DNA of 11,447 nucleotides from Armatimonadota bacterium. Lineage in GTDB: Bacteria > Armatimonadota > SYMT01. The DNA is taken from positions 1-11,447 of the forward strand of contig JAJFMS010000027.1 in assembly GCA_020696885.1 (NCBI GenBank). Direction: 5' to 3'. The notes beneath the pieces were generated by a model. The model had not been told where the DNA came from and searched no databases. It saw nothing but the letters and a program-made list of their open reading frames with translations. The position numbers were made by a program, and so were the translations under genes. Positions 5,926 to 11,447 of this stretch are shown here, one piece after another. The first letter of the stretch is position 1. The number at the start of each line of letters is the position of its first letter.

Positions 5926-8580
5926 ATGGACGTCATCGTCTCTCACGTGAACGCGGACTTCGATAGCCTGGCCGGTCTGGTCGGCGCGCGGAAGCTGTAT
6001 CCGGATGCGGTGATGGTGCTGCCGGGCGGCGAGTCCGCGGCCGTGGGGCGGTTCCTCTCCCTGCACCGGGACGCCCTCGCGCCGCTGCGTCCCCCAGACG
6101 TGGACCCGGAGACGATCACGCGGGTGATCGTGGTCGATACGCCCACGCGACGCCGGATCGGTCCGGCGGCGGCGTGGCTGGACCTGCCGGACGTGGAGGT
6201 CCACCTCTACGACCACCACGTGGACACCGAGCCGGACATCGCCGCGTCGCAGAGCCGTCTCGAGCCGTGGGGCTCGGTCTCCAGCATCCTGGTGGCCGAG
6301 CTTCGCTCCCGGAACGAGACCCTCACCCCGATCGAAGCGACGGCGATGCTGCTGGGGATCTACGAGGATACCGGCTCCCTTTCGTATGCCGGCACCCGCC
6401 CGGAGGACGTGGAGGCGGCCGCCTGGCTCCTCCGCCAGGGTGCCGGGCTGGACGTGGTGGCGGAGTTCACCCGCGGCAGCCTGGACCCGGCGCAGCGCGA
6501 GCTCCTGCGGGACCTCCTCGCGGACGCCCGGACGCACGAGGTGGCCGGCTCTAGCGTGCTGGTCGCCACGGCGAAGGCGGACGCCTTCGTCTCGGAGGCG
6601 GCGGTGCTCACCCACCGGCTGCTGGAGGTGGAGGACGCGGAGGCGGTGGTCACCATCATCGAGATGCGGGACAAGGTCTACGTCATCGCCCGCTCGCGCG
6701 CCGATGCCCTGAATGTGGGGGCGGCGCTGTCGGACCTCGGCGGGGGAGGTCACGCGCGGGCTGCTTCCGCGACGCTGAACCCGGCGCCGCTGGACGAGAT
6801 CGCCCAGCGGGTAATCGCCGCGCTCACGCTGCACGCCGCGCCCCAGCCGTGCGCCCGGGAGTTGATGTCGCACCCGGTCCGCTCCGTGCGGCCGGACCAG
6901 ACCGTCGCCGAGGCGCGCCAGCGAATGGTGCGGTACGGACACTCCGGGCTCCTGGTGCTGGACGAAGGGCGCCTCCTGGGCATCCTCACGCGCCGCGACG
7001 TGGACAAAGCCCGCCACCACCGGCTGGACCATGCACCGGTCCGCGGCTTCATGACCTCCCACGTGCACACGGCCACGTCCGAGACGCGGCTTTCGGAGCT
7101 GGAAGAGACCATGATCACCGAAGGCATCGGCCGGCTGCCGGTGATGCGGGGCGACGAGGTGATCGGGATTGTCACCCGCACGGACGTGCTGCGAGCGCTC
7201 CACGGCGCCCGCTACGTAGCCAGGCCGGCGGCACCGGACGAGGGTGCGCAGCGACTCCGGCAGAACCTGCCCGCGCCGGTGCAGCGGCTGCTGGAACAGG
7301 TGGGTGAGCTGGCGGCTCGGAGGAACGCACAGGCCTACGTGGTGGGCGGCTTTGTCCGGGACCTGCTGCTGGGTGTCCGCAACCTGGACGTAGACATCCT
7401 GGCGGAGCCGGATGGGATCGACCTGGCCGAGGCGCTGGCCGCGGAGAGCGACGGTACGCTGAAGACGGAGCCGCGATTCGGGACGGCGAAGGTGACGCTG
7501 CCCGACGGCTTCGACATCGACTTCGCCAGCGCGCGCACCGAGAGCTACGCCCACCCGGGCGCCCTGCCGGAGGTGGAGACCTCGTCCATCTCCGACGACC
7601 TCCGCCGGCGGGACTTCACGATCAACGCGATGGCGATTGCCCTGCGCCCGGAGCATTTCGGCGCCTTGCTGGACCCGTTCGGCGGGGAGCGGGACCTGGA
7701 GCGCCGCCGCATTCGCGTGCTGCACAACCTGAGCTTCGTGGACGACCCCACCCGACTCTTCCGGGCGGTGCGGTTCGAAGAGCGGTACCAGTTCCGGATG
7801 GAGCCGCACACGGAGGTCCTGGCGCGGGCCGGCGTGGAGTCCGGCATCCTCGGCACGATCACCCCGGAGCGAATCCGGGCCGAGATCCGCCGCATCCTCA
7901 AAGACCGGAAGCCGCTGGGCGGGCTGCTGCGGCTGGAAGAGCTGGGGGTCATCGCCTGGCTCGCGCCGGAGGCGGTACCCGAGCAGGCGCTGCTGCAGCG
8001 GATCCCCGGCGCGCTGGACTGGTGGCACCGGCACGGCCAGGACGTGGTGGACCCCCTCATCGTCTACCTCGCCGCGCTGTTGATGAGCCTCGGCCCGGCC
8101 GGCGCGGCCCGGATCGCCGAGGTGCGGCTGCGGATGCCACCGCCGGATGTGCGCCGGCTGGCGCAGGCAATCGAGGCCGCGGGCACCGTAGAGGAGCTGC
8201 TTCCCCTGGACGGTCTCCCGGCGGACCTCACGCGGACCCTGCGGCCGCTGGCCCCCGAAGCGCTGGTCTTGCTGCGCGCACGCGCCGCCTCGACCGGCGA
8301 GGACCGGGAAGCGCGGGGCACACTGCTGGAACGATTCATCACGGAATGGCGGCATATTAAGTTGGAGATCACCGGCGACCTTCTGATCAGCGAGGGGTGG
8401 AAACCCGGCCGCGCGCTAGGCGAGGCCCTGGCGCGGACCCTGGATGCTCGCCTGGACGGTACCGTGAAGGAGCGGGACGCGGAGCTGGCATATGCCCGGG
8501 GGTTGCTGCAGCACGCAAAGGCGAGCGGCGCGTACAACGAGCAGCCGAGACGGCGCGGCTCGCGAGGAAGCGAACAGTAA
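5926..8580 (+). CDS. DHH phosphoesterase - CBS pair - tRNA nucleotidyltransferase (poly(A) polymerase family) fusion
   Basis: An 884-residue three-part protein. Residues 1-300 are a DHH/DHHA1 phosphoesterase of the NrnA/RecJ class. Its metal ligands look intact: HVNADFDS (7-14), VVDTP (69-73), DHH (96-98), YEDTGSL (146-152), plus the substrate loop GGGGHARAA (272-280). Residues ~311-425 are two CBS domains, which often bind adenine nucleotides. Residues ~450-880 are a class II tRNA nucleotidyltransferase. It has GGFVRDLLLG (474-483) followed by the catalytic LDVD pair (Asp488, Asp490), RRDFTINAMA (561-570), DDPTR (606-610) and RAVRF (613-617), and a C-terminal helix ITGDLLISEGWKPGRALG. It should add all or part of the CCA end of tRNAs. 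Fusions of this order are known in several bacterial phyla, where some members add only CC or only A; which applies here cannot be told. The start ATG has only GAGG 13 nt upstream, a poor ribosome site. The stop overlaps the next gene. Confidence 0.93.
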   Translation: MDVIVSHVNADFDSLAGLVGARKLYPDAVMVLPGGESAAVGRFLSLHRDALAPLRPPDVDPETITRVIVVDTPTRRRIGPAAAWLDLPDVEVHLYDHHVDTEPDIAASQSRLEPWGSVSSILVAELRSRNETLTPIEATAMLLGIYEDTGSLSYAGTRPEDVEAAAWLLRQGAGLDVVAEFTRGSLDPAQRELLRDLLADARTHEVAGSSVLVATAKADAFVSEAAVLTHRLLEVEDAEAVVTIIEMRDKVYVIARSRADALNVGAALSDLGGGGHARAASATLNPAPLDEIAQRVIAALTLHAAPQPCARELMSHPVRSVRPDQTVAEARQRMVRYGHSGLLVLDEGRLLGILTRRDVDKARHHRLDHAPVRGFMTSHVHTATSETRLSELEETMITEGIGRLPVMRGDEVIGIVTRTDVLRALHGARYVARPAAPDEGAQRLRQNLPAPVQRLLEQVGELAARRNAQAYVVGGFVRDLLLGVRNLDVDILAEPDGIDLAEALAAESDGTLKTEPRFGTAKVTLPDGFDIDFASARTESYAHPGALPEVETSSISDDLRRRDFTINAMAIALRPEHFGALLDPFGGERDLERRRIRVLHNLSFVDDPTRLFRAVRFEERYQFRMEPHTEVLARAGVESGILGTITPERIRAEIRRILKDRKPLGGLLRLEELGVIAWLAPEAVPEQALLQRIPGALDWWHRHGQDVVDPLIVYLAALLMSLGPAGAARIAEVRLRMPPPDVRRLAQAIEAAGTVEELLPLDGLPADLTRTLRPLAPEALVLLRARAASTGEDREARGTLLERFITEWRHIKLEITGDLLISEGWKPGRALGEALARTLDARLDGTVKERDAELAYARGLLQHAKASGAYNEQPRRRGSRGSEQ

Positions 8581-9215
8581 TGAACGATTTCGATCCACAG
8601 CGGGCGATGATGGTCATCCTCGCGCTGATCATCGCTATCCCGGTCCACGAGTTCGCCCACGCGCTCTCGGCGGTGAACAACGGCGACGACGGCCCGCGCC
8701 GGGATGGGCGCCTCTCCATCATGCCCTGGGATCACTTCGACCCGCTGGGGGCGGTGTTCTCCGTGCTGAGCGCGGTCTTCGGCATCGGCCTCGGGTGGGG
8801 GAAGCCGGTCATGGTGAACCCGGGCATGCTGCACAACCCGAAGTGGGCGATGTGCAAGATCGCGGCGTGGGGGCCGTTCTCCAACTTCCTGCTCGCCATC
8901 GCCTTCGCACTCCCGCTCCGCTTCGGGCTGGTGACCGCTCCCGCCGCGGAGATGGCCCTTCTGATCTGCGTGCAGATCAACCTGGGCCTGATGCTCTTCA
9001 ACCTGATCCCGATCGGTCCGCTGGACGGCGCCAAGATCATCGTGGCGTTCCTCCCGGACTCGCAAGCGTTCGAGTTTACGAAGTTCATGGAGCGCTGGGG
9101 GTTCATGCTCCTGTTCGGGCTGCTCTTCTGGGGGCAGGCGCTCCTGGTCCCGCTGGTGGTAGTGCCGCGAGCGATCATCATGGCGTTTCTCCTGGGCACG
9201 CCGATCTTCGGTTAA
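8580..9215 (+). CDS. Site-2 protease-like M50 intramembrane metalloprotease
   Basis: A 211-residue, strongly hydrophobic protein of the short PDZ-less M50 branch. The zinc ligands are in HEFAH (His23, Glu24 as the general base, His27) within the first membrane helix, and the third ligand is Asp149 in NLIPIGPLDG (141-150). FDPLG (53-57) and GPFSN (98-102) are also typical of the family. Four to six membrane helices are evident. Such enzymes cut transmembrane helices of regulators or signal-peptide remnants; the substrate here is unknown. ATG 8580-8582 shares its A with the TAA of the upstream gene, and GAGGAAG at 8564-8570 provides the ribosome site, so translation is coupled to the nucleotidyltransferase. 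A longer in-frame extension upstream would lie inside that gene and has no membrane or family character. Confidence 0.92.
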   Translation: MNDFDPQRAMMVILALIIAIPVHEFAHALSAVNNGDDGPRRDGRLSIMPWDHFDPLGAVFSVLSAVFGIGLGWGKPVMVNPGMLHNPKWAMCKIAAWGPFSNFLLAIAFALPLRFGLVTAPAAEMALLICVQINLGLMLFNLIPIGPLDGAKIIVAFLPDSQAFEFTKFMERWGFMLLFGLLFWGQALLVPLVVVPRAIIMAFLLGTPIFG

Positions 9216-9232
9216 CGAGTGCGGGCGTCCAC

Positions 9233-9280
9233 CACGGAGACACGGAGACACGGAGACACGGAGACACTGAGAGGAGCCGG
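9233..9280 (+). repeat. Tandem octamer array (CACGGAGA, six units)
   Basis: Five perfect CACGGAGA units (9233-9272) are followed by CACTGAGA (9273-9280), starting 18 nt after the M50 stop codon. The same phase can be written GGAGACAC. The period of eight with an invariant GGAG parallels the GGAGTNNT units in the element at 5744-5895. No coding function is seen. Confidence 0.9.
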
Positions 9281-9308
9281 GGAGAGGGAGAGGGATTACG
9301 CCGTAGAC

Positions 9309-9354
9309 GGTGCCAGGCGCCCCACGGGCGGATGGCGCGTTCGCGCCTGACACC
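9309..9354. repeat. Interrupted palindrome with a competing inner hairpin
   Basis: GGTGCCAGGCGC (9309-9320) pairs with GCGCCTGACACC (9343-9354) at 11 of 12 positions around a 22-nt loop. A second perfect stem, GGCGCG (9334-9339) with CGCGCC (9342-9347), uses part of the same right arm, so the two cannot form together. No run of T follows. It may be another REP-like intergenic repeat or a structured transcript end after the M50 gene. Confidence 0.55.
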
Positions 9355-9441
9355 CTCCCTCGGGAACGGGATACGCTGCTGGCAGTGATTGTCGCCGTGA
9401 GCGAACGCCGCACGAGGCGGCTGCCTACGGTGTGCTGGCCG

Positions 9442-9457
9442 CGACGGCACGCCGTCG
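9442..9457. repeat. Short perfect hairpin
   Basis: CGACGGC (9442-9448) and GCCGTCG (9451-9457) are perfect complements around two bases, so in RNA the stem would be about six pairs with a 4-nt loop. It sits in the 353-nt non-coding stretch between the M50 gene and the BlaI-like gene. There is no T-tract after it. Function unknown. Confidence 0.45.
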
Positions 9458-9530
9458 GCACCCGGTCCTCTCACCCAACCGGAAAAAGCCCATCAAACAG
9501 GTGTAACTCGTGTCTACTTCGAGTCGTCAT

Positions 9531-9547
9531 GTCTACAGAGTGTAGTC
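9531..9547. promoter_or_regulatory. Candidate BlaI-type operator
   Basis: CTACA (9533-9537), GAG, TGTAG (9541-9545) is a perfect palindrome with an outer G/C pair at 9531 and 9547, ending 21 nt before the repressor start. TACA/TGTA half-sites are the known core of BlaI, MecI and CopY operators; those usually have a 2-nt spacer, here it is 3. A further TGTCTAC (9511-9517), 19 nt before the one inside this site (9530-9536), might be a second half-site. No convincing -35/-10 pair could be assigned around it. Confidence 0.55.
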
Positions 9548-9568
9548 GATCGGCGACCGGAGATGCGT

Positions 9569-9982
9569 ATGGAGTTTGTGCCGCTGGGAGAGCAGGAGAT
9601 GGAGGTGCTCGCCTTCATCACGGAGCAGGCGCCCGTTACGGCGAGCCAGGTGGCGGAAGCCTGGGGTGAGGAGCGCGCCCTGGCGCGGACCACCGTGCTC
9701 ACGATGATGGAGCGCCTCCGCCGGAAGGGCTACCTGATGCGGCAGCGCCGGCAGGGGGTGTTCCAGTACTCGCCCCGCGTGTCTCGCTCCGAGCTGCTCC
9801 AGGGACTGCTCCACCGCTTCGTGGAGACCACACTTGGCGGCTCGTTGGCGCCGGTGGTGGCCTACCTCTCCAACAACCGCCAGCTCTCTCCGGCGGAGTT
9901 GGACGAGCTGCGGCAACTGGTGGACGCTCTCAAGGCCGCGGAAGGCACGCCGGTGGCGGGCGAGGAGGGGGCGGATGCCTGA
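9569..9982 (+). CDS. BlaI/MecI/CopY-family transcriptional repressor
   Basis: A 137-residue winged-helix repressor. The N-terminal half carries the DNA-binding domain: LGEQEMEVLAFITEQ, then the helix pair around VTASQVAEAW and ARTTVLTMMERLRRKGYL, then the wing QRRQGVFQYSP. The C-terminal half (LLQGLLHRFVETTLGGSLAP, then LSPAELDELRQLV) is the dimerisation part, which is the region cut when such repressors are inactivated. ATG 9569 is preferred because GGAG at 9559-9562 lies 6 nt upstream; the ATG at 9563 abuts that site and would have none. The stop overlaps the M56 protease gene, the classical repressor-sensor pairing. A palindrome just upstream suggests autoregulation. Whether it governs beta-lactam resistance, metal or another response cannot be told, as no effector gene is in the window. 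Confidence 0.92.
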   Translation: MEFVPLGEQEMEVLAFITEQAPVTASQVAEAWGEERALARTTVLTMMERLRRKGYLMRQRRQGVFQYSPRVSRSELLQGLLHRFVETTLGGSLAPVVAYLSNNRQLSPAELDELRQLVDALKAAEGTPVAGEEGADA

Positions 9983-11447
9983 TTGCACCGGGTTCCTGAA
10001 CGCAACCGCCTCGCACTGGCTCGAAGCGCTGGCCCGTTCCTCGTGGCAGGGCGGCGCCGCCTTACTCCTGGCGTGGCTGGTGAGTCGCACGGCGCCTCGG
10101 CTTCCGGCTTCGATGCAGTGCTGGCTGTGGCGGCTGGCGTGGCTGAAGTTGCTCGTCGCATTGTTCTGGGTGACGCCGGTGGACGTGCCGCTCCCCATGG
10201 GGTCGGCGCTCCCCATCGCCCGGCCTCGAGGTCCTGCAACGCCGACCGCCCATGCCCCGCTCCGACCGGCGGTGACAGCGGTCCCGACCGCGACGGCAGC
10301 ACCCGTCGAGATCCCGAGCTACCATCCGCTGCCCAGTACGCCGCCGGCCGCGCCGCCTCCGCTTGGCTCTGCGGCATACCTGCTGCTTGCCTGGACCGCC
10401 TGCGTAGCGCTCCTGCTGGCGAGGATGGCGCGTGAGCGCAACCGGGCACGCGCCCTGCTGGCCCGGTGCACCCCCACCCGGGACACGGCCCTCCTTACCT
10501 GGCTGGAGGAGCTGGCCCGGAAGCTGGGGATGAGCCAACGGCCCGCGGTGTTGGAGCTGGAGGCGCTGGCGAGCCCACTCCTGATCGCCGGGCGTCCGCC
10601 GGTGGTGGTACTGCCCACAGCGCTCCTGCACTCCTGCTCGGAGGCCGAGTGCCGGCTGATGCTGGCGCATGAGCTGGCGCACGTGCAGCGGCGGGACCTG
10701 GCCTGGGGGTGGCTGGTAGCCGCGTCTCAGGTGCTCTTCTTCTTCCACCCGGTCGTCTGGCTCGCCCGCCGTGAGTCCAGCCTGGCTCAAGAAGCCGCGT
10801 GCGATCGGATCGCCGTGGCCGTGGTGGAAGCCGGCACGGCCACCTACGGAGAGCTGTTGCTCAAGGTGGCGGCCATCCCCAACCGCGGATTTCAACCCGG
10901 TCTGGTGCCGCTGGGCGGGACCGATCAGTCCATTCACGCGCTTCGAAGGAGATTGAAGATGCTGCAGCGATTACAGACCGCCTCGCGATCGAAACGGACG
11001 GGAGAGGGCGCCTGGGGCCGCTCTGCGGGTCTGGCCACCCTGGTCCTGCTGGGAGTAACCATCGTGGTGCCGTGGCGGGTCACGGCCCAGGAGCGGGCCG
11101 TGGACGTGTCACCACCGGCGACGCAAGCGGATGCGCCGGCCCCGGGCGGATCCCCGGAGGGAGTGGAACCGGATGTGCCGGCTTCCCCCGATGGTCCAGA
11201 GGGCCCGAATGCGCCTGCCCTCCCCAGGACGTCCCTCGCCTCCCAGCCGGTTCCTGAGTCCACGGGCTCCGACCTCGCGGCGGGATCACTCTCGGCGGCG
11301 GCCGAGCAGTGGGAAGACGTGCTGCTGCTAGAAGCGATGCGCTACCTCCGGCTGTCCGGAGACCAGGTGGCGCAGGTGCGAGCGCTGAGCCGACCCACCG
11401 ATGAGCGGCTGTCCAAGCTCCGCGATGACGAGAAGCGGACGCTGGCG
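9975..11447 (+). CDS. BlaR1-like M56 membrane metalloprotease with atypical C-terminal region (runs off window end)
   Basis: The frame from ATG 9975 has no stop to the window edge: 491 codons, 3' end missing. The start overlaps the repressor stop by 8 nt and has AGGAGG at 9963-9968, 6 nt away. Membrane helices are likely at about residues 20-37, 47-62, 137-150, 243-262 and 351-367. The M56 zinc site is complete: HELAH (232-236, with catalytic Glu233) and Glu273 in QEAACD. Residues ~66-130 are a Pro/Ala-rich insert between helices. After the last helix come TAQER, a Pro/Gly/Ala-rich linker (~375-435) and a charged helical stretch (from ~441: EDVLLLEAMRYLRLSGDQ onward). In BlaR1/MecR1 the corresponding place holds a penicillin-binding domain with an SxxK motif; nothing of that kind is visible. 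The helical segment vaguely recalls LTxxQ/CpxP-like sensors, an unproven comparison. By family analogy it would cleave the BlaI-like repressor, directly or indirectly, on sensing an envelope signal. Confidence 0.9.
   Translation, partial: MPDCTGFLNATASHWLEALARSSWQGGAALLLAWLVSRTAPRLPASMQCWLWRLAWLKLLVALFWVTPVDVPLPMGSALPIARPRGPATPTAHAPLRPAVTAVPTATAAPVEIPSYHPLPSTPPAAPPPLGSAAYLLLAWTACVALLLARMARERNRARALLARCTPTRDTALLTWLEELARKLGMSQRPAVLELEALASPLLIAGRPPVVVLPTALLHSCSEAECRLMLAHELAHVQRRDLAWGWLVAASQVLFFFHPVVWLARRESSLAQEAACDRIAVAVVEAGTATYGELLLKVAAIPNRGFQPGLVPLGGTDQSIHALRRRLKMLQRLQTASRSKRTGEGAWGRSAGLATLVLLGVTIVVPWRVTAQERAVDVSPPATQADAPAPGGSPEGVEPDVPASPDGPEGPNAPALPRTSLASQPVPESTGSDLAAGSLSAAAEQWEDVLLLEAMRYLRLSGDQVAQVRALSRPTDERLSKLRDDEKRTLA

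Noticed and set aside
5881..8355. An 824-codon minus-strand open frame opposite the DHH-CBS-nucleotidyltransferase gene.
   Set aside because: Composition is Arg/Gln/His/Val-rich without motifs, and the opposite strand encodes three clearly recognisable domains. It is a shadow frame.
9233..9280. The octamer array as a CRISPR array.
   Set aside because: The units are contiguous 8-mers with no spacers, and no cas genes are present.
8064..9461. A 465-codon minus-strand open frame crossing the nucleotidyltransferase end, the M50 gene and the octamer array.
   Set aside because: It crosses unrelated features, has low-complexity Arg/Ser/Glu content and lacks a plausible start. The plus strand explains the region.
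9533..9545. The CTACA-GAG-TGTAG palindrome as a transcription terminator stem.
   Set aside because: Five pairs with a 3-nt loop and no T-tract; position and sequence suit an operator better.

Overview
High-GC bacterial chromosomal DNA, roughly two thirds G+C, with strong Shine-Dalgarno sites and tightly packed genes. No phage, plasmid, transposase, rRNA, tRNA or CRISPR genes are visible. Three features fit a deep-branching high-GC bacterium: a single-chain DHH / CBS pair / tRNA nucleotidyltransferase, a zinc-finger anti-sigma factor fused to an RseB/LolA-like sensor region, and several families of short intergenic repeats. Armatimonadota or a similar phylum is possible, but that placement is only an impression.

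Layout. (1) Positions 1-110 hold a REP/MITE-like element, followed by a candidate ECF-type promoter and an ECF sigma factor gene (266-850), then its probable transmembrane anti-sigma/sensor gene (872-2611). (2) Positions 2612-2880 are repeat-filled spacer between convergent genes. They hold a second copy of the first element in the opposite orientation, plus fragments. (3) On the minus strand, dtd (D-aminoacyl-tRNA deacylase, 4256-3807) is followed by a seven-TPR protein gene (3744-2881). (4) Divergent from dtd is lysA (diaminopimelate decarboxylase, 4416-5726). (5) Positions 5744-5895 hold a 152-bp element whose 37-bp inverted arms are built from octamers of the form GGAGTNNT. (6) Next come the 884-residue DHH-CBS-CBS-nucleotidyltransferase gene (5926-8580) and a site-2-protease-like M50 gene (8580-9215), coupled by a TAATG overlap. 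(7) Positions 9216-9568 are non-coding: an array of CACGGAGA octamers, GC-rich hairpins and a TACA/TGTA operator-like palindrome. (8) A BlaI/MecI-type repressor gene (9569-9982) overlaps by 8 nt the start of an M56 (BlaR1-like) membrane metalloprotease gene, which stays open to the window end (9975-11447, at least 491 codons).

How the parts relate. Two membrane-signalling modules bracket housekeeping genes. The first is sigma factor plus ZAS/RseB-like membrane protein. The second is BlaI-like repressor plus M56 protease. The visible C-terminal part of the M56 protein does not look like the beta-lactam-binding domain of BlaR1; it is a Pro-rich linker followed by a charged helical segment, so the signal is probably not a beta-lactam. 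The remaining genes serve lysine/peptidoglycan precursor synthesis (lysA), translation quality control (dtd), tRNA 3'-end synthesis or repair (nucleotidyltransferase) and intramembrane proteolysis (M50). The most unusual content is in the intergenic repeats.
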